Shown here in pieces: positions 1-9,913 of a DNA stretch of 64,000 bases. The stretch is from Crotalaria pallida (Eukaryota; Streptophyta; Magnoliopsida; Fabales; Fabaceae). Each line of letters starts with the position of its first letter. The stretch's first letter is position 1. The stretch is from contig CM075649.1 in NCBI GenBank assembly GCA_037953625.1, positions 91,021,290 through 91,085,289 of the forward strand. Reading direction: 5' to 3'. A program made the translations under genes and the position numbers. Below the pieces are notes generated by a model. The model made no database searches and was not told where the DNA came from. It worked only from the letters and a program-made list of their open reading frames with translations.

Positions 1-1541
1 TCTGGGGATGGAGTTCTTCTTCGAGTATGTCGGTCAAGTGCTTCCCTGACATACTGCTGTAACTTGCCGTCCCTGATTAACTGCTCAATCACATCCCTGA
101 GCCAAGTGCATTCATCTGTAGTGTGCCCATACCCACCATGATACGAGCAAAATTTGGAGCGATCCTGTCGCTGACTTCTCTTCAAGGGGGGTGGCCTTTC
201 TATTGCTCGGAGGTCAGTCTGCATTGTTTCCTGCAGAATTTGGCTTCTTGGAACTGTGAGAGGGGTGTATTGCTCGAATTTCCCTCGAGGAGGTCCAAAT
301 CTCTTCTCCCCTCGGGGTCCTCTCCTTTGATCCTCTCTTCGGTCATCTCTTCTGTCATCTCTTCTCTCGTCTTTTCTTGATCTTCCCTGGGAGGACGGCT
401 CCCCTCGCTCGCCTCTGTCTCTGTTTCTTTGCCATTTGCTGAATTCTTCTAAGTTTATGAACTTAGTAGAACGATGTCTCAGCTCCGCCATATCCCTCGG
501 CGGTTTGCCCACTAGTGAGTTTTTGAAATCTCCGTTTCGGAGACCCTGAGTGAAGAGAAAGACTGCAAAGCTTGGTTCTAAGTTAGGAACGGTCCCTGCC
601 TCCGAATGGAAGCGTGAGAGATATTCCCGCAAGGGCTCTTCGAGTTGCTGCATAACGCCTGCTAGTGCGTGGTCGGACTTTGGCTGGACGCAACTAGCAG
701 TGTACCTGTTCAGAAAAACTCTCTTCATTTCTGCCCAGCAGTTAACAGAGTTCCTGGGCAAGGCTGAGTACCATCTTAAGACGGGTGGTTGCAGAGTCAT
801 GGAAAAAGCTCTGCATTTCATCATGTCTCCACCGTCGTAAAAGTTCATAGCTCCTTCAAAAGACAAGATATGCTCCAAAGGGTTGGTTAACCCGTTATAC
901 TTGGAAACACTCGTTGGGCCGAGAAAGGCGGAGGGTGTCTCGTATGCCATGATTCTCGGAGTGAAGGGATGGCCAGGGTGAGCAGTGTGGTCGGTTTCAT
1001 ATGTGTCCTCAAGGGTTGTGTTTATGGGGGGTGGTGGAGGTAGAGTGGTGGTTGGGTGGGGGATCAGCTGAGTTGCTGGGGTTGTTGCTAACGCCCCTCC
1101 GGCCACCGCCTGCATATGGAGTTGTTGGAGGTCGGCGATGGCCTTTCCCTGCTATTCCGGGATCTTAGCTTGTTGCTTAATGATTTCTTCCAGCTGGCTC
1201 TCCCTTTGACCACGGGAGTAATCCCTATCACCTCCAGAAACACGGGCGTCGATGGATCGGCCTGATCCATGGTTTTGTGCATGATTGGGGTTAAGAGGGT
1301 TTGGGTTTTCAGGGTTCGTTTGCCTGGAATGGACGGTGTAAGGACCACTATGCGTGCGAGCTGGAATGGAGTGGTGGCTCCGGGCTGGAATTTGTCTTAC
1401 TGATGGCATGCTAGGATGTGGAGGGTTTCTCCCTTCAAGATCTCTGCCGTTGTCGCCACTGCCTTCTTGCAAACTCTGACGGTTTCGCCCTGCTTGGCGG
1501 TTTGCACCACGCGATGTGGCGTTTCCTCGCGTCTCTACCAT
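1..1541 (-). pseudogene. gag: Tat gag, one in-frame stop, truncated by window edge
   Basis: Gag is the structural capsid polyprotein that packages element RNA in cytoplasmic particles. The frame starts at the ATG at 1541, 28 bases inside the PBS, and stays open to base 1 except for one in-frame TAG at 1152-1154. The first 130 codons are a low-complexity N-terminus rich in Arg, Asn and Pro. Downstream lie the gag core (about 950-450, with residues such as LEHILSFEGAMNFYDGGD) and an Arg/Asp/Glu-rich basic stretch. A Cys-His zinc-binding motif sits near 130-90 (FCSYHGGYGHTTDEC). The single stop in an otherwise intact frame indicates recent inactivation; C-to-T decay of a methylated copy would explain it. 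Confidence 0.85.
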
Positions 1542-1568
1542 TTTGGGGTGGGAATAGCAGTTTATGGT

Positions 1569-1586
1569 TCCCCACAGACGGCGCCA
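1569..1586 (-). other. Primer-binding site of Tat element
   Basis: On the minus strand TGGCGCCGTCTGTGGGGA begins two bases after the LTR end. This is the characteristic PBS of plant Tat-lineage elements and fixes the LTR boundary at 1589. Confidence 0.85.
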
Positions 1587-1588
1587 AA

Positions 1589-2128
1589 TGTCGTGTCTGG
1601 GACACGGTGTATCAGATGCTTCCCTAGCTCTAAGGTATAGTGAGACCCAAGAACTAGCGGATAGACTGAAGTTAGTATATGATTATCTAGGTATACTAGA
1701 GGTCCAGTTGGGACAACTAGGGTTTCCCTAATCACAGTGTGTGCAGTTGTGCAATTAGGGAGAGAGAACGTACCTGAGCCCCTAGCTGGAGACAACTATT
1801 TATAGGGGGTGCGGTGTTGTACCCTATGGGCCTGTACGGAGGTCCAGCAGGGCTGACGTGTCCCTTTATAGGATAAGGGATGAGTCATTCATCCTTGTCC
1901 TGTTAGCGGTTAGTCTTATCCGGTTAGCGAGCTAGGCTCACGCGCCCTTAGCTTGGACTCTTTAAGGGAAGAGGTCCCTGTGCTCGGTCCAGAGTCGCTA
2001 GGGTGGGTCCTATGGCATACGCTCGGCCCGAAGATGTGTGATCTGGTAGAATGAGTATTCTGGTCGGCCAACGAGTATTCTGGTCGGCCGAGGGTGTTTT
2101 AGGGTAGACCGAGGGTCGGTCTACCACA
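1589..2128 (-). repeat. 5' LTR of Tat element
   Basis: The 540-bp LTR begins TGTGGTAGACC and ends CCAGACACGACA on the minus strand. Its first 25 bases contain a perfect 10-bp inverted repeat with a 3-base loop (arms GGTAGACCGA and TCGGTCTACC at 2103-2125). A 17-base motif starting GAGTATTCTGG is repeated 20 bp apart (2053 and 2073). The partner LTR lies outside the window. Confidence 0.85.
1797..1805 (-). promoter_or_regulatory. TATA box in Tat LTR
   Basis: TATAAATAG on the minus strand, about 210 bp before the LTR end, is the likely core promoter of the element. Confidence 0.5.
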
Positions 2129-4104
2129 CCATCCAACCCAATCTTGAAATCAGGTTCCTTCCCTTCCGAACCCAATCTCATCTTTTCAATCAATTTCTCA
2201 TCTACTTGTTGCAACTCCCCAATTCTTTCCAAGAATTCATTCGTGATCGGCAACATTCCCAACTTGATGCTTGATGGTTCCACTTGCGTCAACAAGCTCA
2301 AGTCTCTGAATTCCTCGATCAAAGCTGCCTCCTTCACCATCATTGCACTTATGTGGATTGCTTTCCGACTTAAAGCATCCGCAACCACATTTGCTTTACC
2401 CGGATGGTAATGGAGTTTAAAGTCATAATCCTTCGAAAATTCCATCCACCTTCTTTGCCTCATGTTCAACTCTTTTTGGTCAAACAGATATTTCAAACTC
2501 TTATGGTCACTAAATACTTGGAAAGTAGCGCCATAGAGATGATGTCTCCATATCTTTAAGTCAAACACGATCGTAGCCAATTCCAAATCGTGTGTCAGGT
2601 AATTCACCTCATGATTCTTCAACTGTCGTGATTCATAGGCCACTACTCTTCCTTCCTGCATCAATACACACCCCAGTCCTTGCTTAGATGCATCACAGTA
2701 CACTTCAAAACTCTTGTGAGGGTCAGGTAAGATTAACACAGGAGACAATGTTAACCTGTCCTTTAACTCACGGAAACTACTTTCACACCTGTCGTCCCAC
2801 ACGAACGGTTGATCTTTCCGAGTCAACTTGGTCAAAGGCAATGCAATCTTGGAAAATCCTTCTATAAACCGTCGATAGTATTCAGCCAGTCCTAAGAAAC
2901 ATCTCACCTCAGTCACAGTCTTAGGCTGTTCCCAGCTTAACACTGAACTCACCTTTGCTGGATCCACCACAATTCCTTCCTTAGAGATTACATGCCCAAG
3001 AAACTTTACTTCATTCAACCAAAACTCACATTTTGTAAGTTTGGCATACAACTGCTTCTCCTTCAGGACCTTCAACACAATCCTGAGATGTTCTTCATGC
3101 TCCTCCGGACTCTTAGAATAGACCAAAATATCATCTATAAACACCACTACAAACAAATCCAGGTATGGTCTAAAGATCCGGTTCATATAATCCATGAAAA
3201 TAGCAGGTGCATTAGTCAATCCGAACGGCATCACAACATACTCATAATGACCATATCGAGATCGAAATGCAGTCTTCGGTATATCTTCCTCTTTTATCCT
3301 GATCTGATGATAGCCCGATCTCATATCAATCTTTGAAAATACTGCAGCTCCCCTAACTTGATCCATAAGGTCATCAATCCTTGGCAAAGGATACTTATTC
3401 TTAATCGTGACCTTATTCAACTGTCTGTAGTCCACACACATTCTCATACTTCCATCCTTTTTCTTAGCAAACAGTAGTGGAGCTCCCCAAGGCGAAACAC
3501 TTGGCCTAATCATCTGCTTCTGCAACAACTCCTCTATCTCCTTCTTCATTTCTGCCATTTCCGGTGGTGCCATTCTATAAGGAGCAATAGAGATGGGACC
3601 AGCTCCAGGAACTAAATCAATCCCAAACTCTATTTCTCGCTTCGGAGGTAATCCTGGTATCTCTTCAGGAAATACTTCCGGGAATTCCCTCACCACAGGA
3701 ATCTCTTCTATCGGCATTGACTCTTCTTCCCCAGTAGCAGAGAATAAACACATATAACCTTCGGGTTCAAGGGTTCTATATTGGATTGTCTTTCTCTCAC
3801 AATTGATGATCACTTGGTTCTTCATCAACCAATCCATACCCAAGATCACATCTAATTGTAACTTAGGGAGACAAACCGAATCTACTTTAGAGACACGACC
3901 CAAGATTTCAACATCACACCCTAAGCAAATCTTAGAGGTAATGATGGGTATCCCAGTAGGGGTATCTATACTAAGATAGCAAGGCGAATAGAAAACAACA
4001 AGATTCAACCTACTCACACATTTAGGAGAAACAAAAGAATGTGTAGCTCCAGAATCAAACATAATCTTGCAAGGTTGATCATTAAGCAAAAAGTTACCTT
4101 GCAC
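2129..4104 (-). pseudogene. pol: Element A pol: protease-RT-RNase H, truncated by insertion
   Basis: This part of the polyprotein would process Gag-Pol and copy element RNA to DNA. Counting from the methionine at 4104: aspartic protease active site DSGA at residues 17-20, VILGMDW flap-side motif near 86, reverse transcriptase from about 170 with YRQLN near 226 and the catalytic FIDD at 322-325, then RNase H starting at YCDASKQGLG (near 469) and a degraded THDLELA motif. The frame is joined to gag upstream but out of phase: one base is missing near 4144-4148, where a shared VFTLSG-like segment should be. After GLDGVV the frame enters the inserted Tat LTR and stops at 1948. The zinc-binding and catalytic integrase regions are absent here. 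Confidence 0.9.
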
Positions 4105-4136
4105 GAGATTCGGGGTTTGGGTTGCTTCAGTACCAC

Positions 4137-5141
4137 TCAGGGTAACACTTTGCCCTGCACCACAGACTTGCCAGCAGATCCTTTCGCATCACCTTTTGCG
4201 GGCTCTCTACAATCACGGGCAAAATGACCTTGCTTCCCACATTTGAAACACCCTCCTGTGGACCAGCAAAATTGACCATGATGATAACGCCTACACTTCT
4301 CACAATAAGGAGCATTATCGCGAGACATGTTCTTGTTATCCATCACAGCTCTGACCTTGCCCTTGTTCTTCTGAGCATATTGACCATTACTCCGGTGATC
4401 AAATCTCTTCTTCCTCTGTGGTCCATAGTTCTGTCCACTACCCTTTCCTTGGCTTCCTATCAACTCAGCCTTGTTATCATCCTCATACATTCTGCACATA
4501 TCCACAAGTGCAAGAAAACTCTGAATCCTCTGGTAACTAAAAATAGACTTCAACTCCGGTCTCAGTCCACCTTCGAACTTGACACACTTACTTCTTTCAT
4601 CACGGTTATTCAAGTAGTAGGGAGAATATTTCATCAACTCCTCAAATCTAGCAGCATATTCTCCTACACTCATATCCCCCTGCTTCAATTGCATAAACTC
4701 TACCTCCTTTTTTCTCCTTAAATCTTCTGTAAAGTATTTATTAAGGAATTTCTCCATAAACACTCCCCAGTTGATTGCTCTTCTCTCAAAATTCAGCAAT
4801 TGAACCGTATGATCCCACCAGTTCTCAGCTTCCCCATGAAGCATGTAAACTGCATAGGTTACCTTCTGCTCATCTGAACAGTCTAATGTTCTGAAAATCT
4901 TGTTGATCTCATACAACCACTTATTTGCCTCATCAGGTTTGTATCCTCCTTCAAACCTTGGTGGATTGCACTTTCTAAACTCCGACAGAGTCTTAGCATC
5001 ATGATTTACCACATTACCAACATGTGGGTTACCATCTCGTCCTTGAGGTGGCTGCTGTGGTTGCTGCTGCTGCATAACCTCCAGCACAGTCGTAATACGT
5101 TCTATCATTTCGTTCGTATAATTTCTATTCCTGGTTGTCAT
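4137..5141 (-). CDS. gag: Element A gag
   Basis: Capsid/nucleocapsid protein of 334 codons, starting at the ATG at 5141, about 150 bases after the PBS. A Gln-rich stretch (near residues 22-33) precedes the gag core (FEGGYKPDEANKW, then AENWWDHTVQLL and YFTEDLRRKKEVEFMQLKQG). A basic linker leads to the CCHC zinc knuckle CFKCGKQGHFARDC near residue 300. In Tekay elements gag and pol are normally one frame; here a single-base loss just after the knuckle gives an early stop at 4137. A Gag protein could still be made, but no Gag-Pol fusion without frameshifting. Closely related to the gag stub at 50983-51270. Confidence 0.88.
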   Translation of the reverse strand: MTTRNRNYTNEMIERITTVLEVMQQQQPQQPPQGRDGNPHVGNVVNHDAKTLSEFRKCNPPRFEGGYKPDEANKWLYEINKIFRTLDCSDEQKVTYAVYMLHGEAENWWDHTVQLLNFERRAINWGVFMEKFLNKYFTEDLRRKKEVEFMQLKQGDMSVGEYAARFEELMKYSPYYLNNRDERSKCVKFEGGLRPELKSIFSYQRIQSFLALVDMCRMYEDDNKAELIGSQGKGSGQNYGPQRKKRFDHRSNGQYAQKNKGKVRAVMDNKNMSRDNAPYCEKCRRYHHGQFCWSTGGCFKCGKQGHFARDCREPAKGDAKGSAGKSVVQGKVLP

Positions 5142-5311
5142 AGAAAGAACTACACTATGGGCTTTGGGTCACTAAAAGATCTTTAAAACATAAGCACTAC
5201 TAGCTTACTCAACAATCTTACTCAAACATATTCAAATAACATTGAATATAATACTTAACTGCATCATCAGGGCCATGAGGGACAGGACCAATGCTCTGAT
5301 ACCATCAAACG
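5142..5311 (-). other. Element A leader with tRNA-Met primer-binding site
   Basis: TGGTATCAGAGCA on the minus strand (5304 down to 5292), seven bases after the LTR end, matches the 3' end of initiator tRNA-Met. The remaining 150 bases up to the gag ATG are AT-rich leader with nothing else recognisable. Confidence 0.85.
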
Positions 5312-5952
5312 TGTGACACCCTTGTTTTATATCGTGAAAATAATAAATATTTCCAAATATAGAATACCTGCTATCAAAAATTGGGACTAGAAAATTTTTC
5401 CTTTTTAACTGGTACTTGCTCAATTATAAACACCTTTAACCTTGACGAATAATTTGAATTCGGCTTAATAATATCCTAGTTATGAAAAGGCTCTCAAGAC
5501 AATGTCTTTTTAACACACTGAAACATATTCGTAATGTTATTTAAAAACATATTATTTTTCTCTTGAGTTTAATCAAACTTAAAGAATATAAACTTATCGC
5601 CGAATCCTTTTGAACCAAAATCAGAGTAAGCGAAAGTAAAAATAATACTTGTGGGGCACTGCTGAGGTAAATAAAAACATCATATATATATATATATATT
5701 ATAATATAAAACATCCCCACCAGTATCAGTAGCAAGTAGCAAAAGTCGAGATAGCAAGTTTTGATAAAACATATACATAACCAGCTGCTCAAAAATAAAC
5801 CTCACTCTAAGACCTCTCAAAATATGTACAATATATCACAATATCAAAATAGAAGTCCCAGAGCAGGTCATCCATGTCCTCAGCAGCTCCTCTGATCCTC
5901 TGTAGCTCTATCCCTAGACCAAGGATCCAAAACATCTATGCTATGCAGGCTC

Positions 5953-6426
5953 CTAGGAACCAGCAGGTCCACCTCTAGCAGAAACATTAGGCTCGACAGG
6001 CACCTCCTCCTCGTCCTCATCCTCCACAGGGTCCTCCTCGACCTCGCCCGACTGTGCAGAGACCCCACCACTGGGTCTAGGGTCTGCTGAGGCAGTCCTC
6101 TCAAAGTCAATCGGACCAGGAGAAGGAGTCTCCTCAGTAACAACTCTATGGGAAAAAGGATGAGTACGAGTGGCAGCTCTAAAACGAAAACTATGAAATC
6201 GACGCACTGGTCGAGCAGGGGGTGGTCCTCTATATGAGTAAAAGGGTGGAACATGCATAGTATAGACTAAAGGGATCCTAAATCTACGAGGTCGCACCCG
6301 AACCAGAGGGTTAGGGTGGAAGAGAGTGATCTCCACCTCCCCGTCAAAGGTGGCTCGGTGCTCCTCGTACGTCCATATACCACTAGGGATAGGGCGTATC
6401 TCGATGCAGGCTAGGTATCTGGCCAT
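5953..6426 (-). CDS. LTR-embedded ORF of element A (conserved, unknown function)
   Basis: An ORF of 157 codons from the ATG at 6426, lying wholly inside the LTR. I recognise no known family. It begins MARYLACIEIRPIPSG, followed by an acidic/aromatic region, a basic Arg-Pro stretch (LVRVRPRRFRIP) and VYTMHVPPFYSYRGPPP. A Ser/Pro linker leads to a very acidic tail (EVEEDPVEDEDEEE) near residue 130. The F LTR carries a clear homologue (49481-49951) at the same distance from the LTR end, with most substitutions conservative. The ATG is four bases after a CTGTTTAG acceptor-like site, so it may be the first codon of a spliced second exon. Chance persistence cannot be excluded, but conservation across two diverged families argues for selection. 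Confidence 0.65.
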   Translation of the reverse strand: MARYLACIEIRPIPSGIWTYEEHRATFDGEVEITLFHPNPLVRVRPRRFRIPLVYTMHVPPFYSYRGPPPARPVRRFHSFRFRAATRTHPFSHRVVTEETPSPGPIDFERTASADPRPSGGVSAQSGEVEEDPVEDEDEEEVPVEPNVSARGGPAGS

Positions 6427-6429
6427 CAC

Positions 6430-8174
6430 CTAAACAGGGCATAGGGAGTAAGTATACACATATACATAATCAATAAAGACTAAAATTACAACCACAAGTA
6501 TATCATGGACAGACAATAATGCAAGTGCATATGAGCATACCCTTTTTCAACATTATAACTCTTATAATGCAAGTGGCATGATGCATGATTGCTATCCACA
6601 ACTGAGGCCTCTAACAAAAGTCCATCTTGGACGTCCATCCAATACACCAATGTGTTCCCAGAACACTACCAGACGTTCCCAGAACGAATGGCAAACCATA
6701 CTTGGATAAATAAGCATCACTCCCGGAGTGTGCATCACGTTCCCGGAACGCATAAAAACCATGTCCCAGACACTGGCCACATTCCCAGAATGTGTCATCA
6801 AGTAGGTTACAATTTGGTACTCCCGGAGTACCCTCCTCATATTCCCAGAATATGATAAATGTTTCCTACCAACCCATCTTCCATTCTCTATGCATGAATG
6901 CACAATTATTAAGGTTGGTTTTATCTTTAATTTAATTATTGTGACTTAGAAATTTCTCAATTCCTTTTGAATGATTAATTTGAGGTATAACCTTTGGCAC
7001 AAAAATTCATCCATGAATTAACTTAAAAACATGCCATTAGGCTTGGATTGGGAAAAACTTAACCAATGGTATTCACTTTTCACTTAAAAGACTTAACTTT
7101 TATTTTTCAGTTTCAGATACTAACCGGTTACAATCTCAGGTTAACCGGTTAGAATTACAGACCTGAACTGGTTAACCATTGAAATTCAGAAAACCCTTTT
7201 TCTTGAATTCTCTACCCAATCCATAAACAAGTTTCAACATTGTTTTATACCTCAAACCCACTGATTTCATCATTCAAAAGTCTAAATCACAATCCAATTT
7301 CAAATGAGCACAATTTCCTCTTGAAATTATCTCATAACATTAAGGCATTAACCCCCCAATTTCAATCTGAACCAAACAGTATTTATCAACATGGTTTCAG
7401 ATTAATTACAAGTGAAATTAGAGTATAGACTTGAGTAAGAATGGTAAGAACACAGGACCAATTTCAGAAATTCATTTTCTTTGAAAATTTACAGTATCTA
7501 ACCGGTTACAAATATCGAATAACCGGTTAGACTATGCAGTTTGTACACTGAAAAATGAGGTTTTGCATACCATTCTTTTCAATACTCAAATCTAACCAAT
7601 TTCAACAATCAATGGAGTTAACAAACCTTGATTTAAACATGTTCAACCACAGGAACATATTTCATTCGCATGCATTCAAATTAAAGTATTAAATTGCATA
7701 AAAAACCACATAAACACAATTTATTACCACAAAACTCATAATAAGCATTTAGATTATGAATCAATCATCAGAATAGCTTGCATGCAGGTTATTAACTTTT
7801 CTCAAAAAGAATTGAGACACAGAATTGGCCTCCAAGCCTTTTAACCCTGAACACATAATGCCCTTTTTAAGTCTTTGTTGACTCAAATCCTAAAACACTT
7901 GATTTTAGTTTCAATCTAGTATAAGGTAAACTTCTCCCATACCTCAAAGTCGTGTTTGATGAGTAAATACACTGAGACTGAAGAAAAATCCACAGATTCC
8001 ACAAGAATCCTCAGTTCTACCCTTAGCCACGATTTTCAGCAACAGGGTCCAAACACCGGGGAATTTGACATAGAAATTGACCAAAGAAATTAGGGAAAAC
8101 AATTAGGACTTGCTCTAGGTAACATGCACTAAAGAATCGAAGTGGTTTGAGGCTTAAAAATTATCTGTACTTAC
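6430..8174 (-). other. Putative intron inside element A LTR
   Basis: On the minus strand ATTTTG|GTAAGTACAG (donor, 8174) and ATGCCCTGTTTAG| (acceptor, 6430) bound 1745 bases. The F LTR has matching sites (GATTTCTG|GTAAGC and ATGCCCTTGTAG|) 1679 bases apart. Splicing is inferred from the motifs and their shared placement. Confidence 0.5.
6652..6857. repeat. Array of eight short inverted repeats with covarying arms
   Basis: Eight perfect inverted repeats share the core TC-CC(A/G)-GA, but the flanking arm bases differ and change together. Examples on the + strand: GTGTTC/GAACAC (6652), CGTTC/GAACG (6674), CACTC/GAGTG (6718), CACATTC/GAATGTG (6779), GGTACTC/GAGTACC (6817), CATATTC/GAATATG (6838). 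Stems are 4 to 7 bp with a three-base loop. The array lies about 220 bp before the putative acceptor of the LTR intron. Confidence 0.85.
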
Positions 8175-8619
8175 CAAAATCAAAGCTCAAACCCAGCTTT
8201 CAGAAATGAGAAAAACACAGGCTCAGCTTTCCAACTTCAACTTCCAAGATCGATTTCTCCTTCCACACACACTCTTGGCTTACAGTTTTTGTATCAACAC
8301 AAAGATCTGGATGTAAGCTTCGTGTTCGTGTATCACTCAGAGTCTACCTCTCAGAATCAAAGAAGAATTTTAGAGATGAAACTTAGAACCCTAAACAAAG
8401 CCTCCACACTCAATTTCAGCAAATCAACCCTAAATTCGTCAACATCACTGGCTTATATAGAGGGGTTTCCTTGCCATGCATACCGACGCGTGTTTCCCAC
8501 TGATTTTAGGCTGATTTCGTGGCGAATTCGTGGATTAATCAAGTGATTACTCATCAAAACGCCCTAACCCAGTTTCTGAGTTCATCGTGTAACCGGTTAC
8601 AGGGCATTACTAACCGGTT
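7122..8619. repeat. Three AACCGGTT palindrome pairs in element A LTR
   Basis: AACCGGTT occurs at 7122 and 7143, 7500 and 7521, 8591 and 8612: three pairs, each with a start-to-start distance of exactly 21 bp. Flanks are usually T(A) on the left and A on the right. The 8591 pair sits about 130 bp upstream of the TATA box on the minus strand; the other two lie in the putative intron. Confidence 0.9.
8451..8460 (-). promoter_or_regulatory. TATA box of element A LTR
   Basis: CTATATAAGC on the minus strand, identical to the core at 47525-47534 in the F LTR, at a matching position upstream of a leader that contains short homologous blocks. Confidence 0.65.
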
Positions 8620-8910
8620 AGATCAGTGTAAAATTTAAAAATTAATACTTTTTAAATCTTTCCCTCCAAGAATCTTTCTAATATTACATTTAGGTCCTAA
8701 TCCAAGGACTAAAATGCAATATCCATATTTTTGTATTTATTTGCCATATAAAAATATTTTCACCTATTTTTATATTTCAAGGCTAATTAAATACAAAACA
8801 TAAACTTGGGGAATTTATATAAATTAATAATAAAACTTTATTATTAATTTACTTATTATCCGGGAGACGAAAATTAGGGGTGTTACACCAACAAGCTCTT
8901 TATTATTGTT

Positions 8911-9807
8911 TCAAGGTCTTTCGGAGCTTTCCTTCTTCTTCAGATATTGAATGCAATCCGCTCTAATGTGACCGGGCTTGCCACATTCATGACATATGAC
9001 AGAAGAACCTCCACTTTTGGTTGCATCTTTCCTCATGGGAGAATTGAAGTTATTTTTCTTTTTAAGAAATTTCCCGAACCTTTTTACCAAGAGTCCCATG
9101 TCCTCATCACTAATAGATTCTTTGTTAGAGTCTCCTTCTGATGTTGGTGTTTCAGCCTTGGACGCAAGACCTTTCACTTTTTTGTTCTCTTCTTCGTGTT
9201 GTGCCAATCTTTTGAGTTCACTTTCATGTTCCTGAAGCTTTTTGAAGAGAGTTTCCAATGTCATAGTTGAAAGATTTCTTGACTCCATAATTGCCATCAC
9301 TTTGGGTTGCCATTCTCTTCCTAAGCACCTCAGTACTTTGTTGTTCAACTCCTCATTTGTAAATTTCTTCCCCAATGTTATGAGTTAATTAACTATCATT
9401 GTGAACCTCTTTTGAATATCTTGCACTGATTCTCCATCCTTCATTTTGAACAACTCATATTCTCCAATCAAGGTGTTGATTCTCGACCTCTTGACTTCAT
9501 TGGTACCTTCATGTATGACTTCTAAAGAATCCCACATTTCTTGTTCTATCTCACATGTAGATATCCTGAAAAACTCATCATAACTCAAAGCAGATGTTAT
9601 TATGTTTTTCGCTTTCAAGTCATATTGGACTGTTCGTTCCTCCTCTTCCGTCCACTCACCAATAGGTTTGTTGACGGTGATTCCATTTACCACATAGGTA
9701 GGAACGTAGGGTCCATTTACGACCGCATCCCAAACTTTTAATCCTACTCCTTGAATAAAAATTTTCATTCTCGCTTTCCAATAAGCGTACCCCACACTAT
9801 CAAACAT
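8911..9807 (-). pseudogene. gag: Copia (SIRE-like) gag, one in-frame stop
   Basis: Two open segments, 9807-9385 and 9375-8911, are in the same frame and separated by a single TAA at 9385-9387 plus three codons. The first carries the copia gag N-terminus (YWKARMKIFIQ, WTEEEERTVQYDLKAKNII, MWDSLEVIHEGTNEVKRSRIN, LFKMKDGESVQDIQKRF). The second has GKKFTNEELNNKVLRCL, a Lys/Glu-rich coiled-coil-like segment and the zinc knuckle CHECGKPGHIRADC near its end. The frame is also open upstream of 9807 without a clear ATG, so the true start may be lost. It stops at 8911 just before the A insertion. Confidence 0.85.
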
Positions 9808-9913
9808 GGGGGGCCAATTAATAGAACTCCCTTCACAGTCGAGCAGAGAGTTTGAAGCCTTACTCTTGAGACGATTAAGTCCTTTAACACAAGAGACTAG
9901 CTCTAATGCTAAT

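Larger units (their letters stand above)
1..2128 (-). mobile_element. Tat-lineage Ty3/gypsy retrotransposon, 5' portion
   Basis: Reading on the minus strand, a 540-bp LTR with TG...CA ends is followed after two bases by a primer-binding site and then a gag frame that runs off the left edge. The PBS type and the gag (a retrotransposon gag domain, then a FCSYHGGYGHTTDEC zinc-binding motif) are typical of the non-chromoviral Tat/Retand group. Its LTR start abuts the interrupted pol of element A at 2128/2129, so this element inserted into A. The flanking bases on the right are CCATC; the matching duplication should lie left of the window. Confidence 0.9.
2129..8887 (-). mobile_element. Element A: Tekay-type chromovirus, interrupted
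   Basis: Minus-strand Ty3/gypsy element: 3.58 kb LTR (5312-8887), PBS, gag, then pol (protease, reverse transcriptase, RNase H). The pol frame is cut at 2129 by the Tat element, so integrase, chromodomain and 3' LTR should lie beyond the left edge. Its LTR start TGTAACACCCC abuts the copia gag at 8887/8888, with CCAAC as the expected 5-bp target duplication (8888-8892). Gag and LTR closely resemble element F. Confidence 0.9.
5312..8887 (-). repeat. 5' LTR of element A (3.58 kb)
   Basis: Runs from TGTAACACCCC at 8887 to GGTGTCACA at 5312 on the minus strand. It is unusually long and highly structured. In transcription order it has a palindrome pair (8619-8591), TATA box (8460), leader, splice-donor-like GTAAGTA (8174), two more palindrome pairs, a hairpin array (6857-6652), an AG acceptor (6430), a 158-codon ORF and a 640-bp tail with a TA microsatellite near 5675-5696. 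The same order occurs in the F LTR. Confidence 0.88.

Noticed and set aside
5541..5792. Host gene or microRNA in the A LTR tail
   Set aside because: Hydrophobic ORF is a translation of AT-rich DNA with a TA microsatellite; no conserved partner in F.
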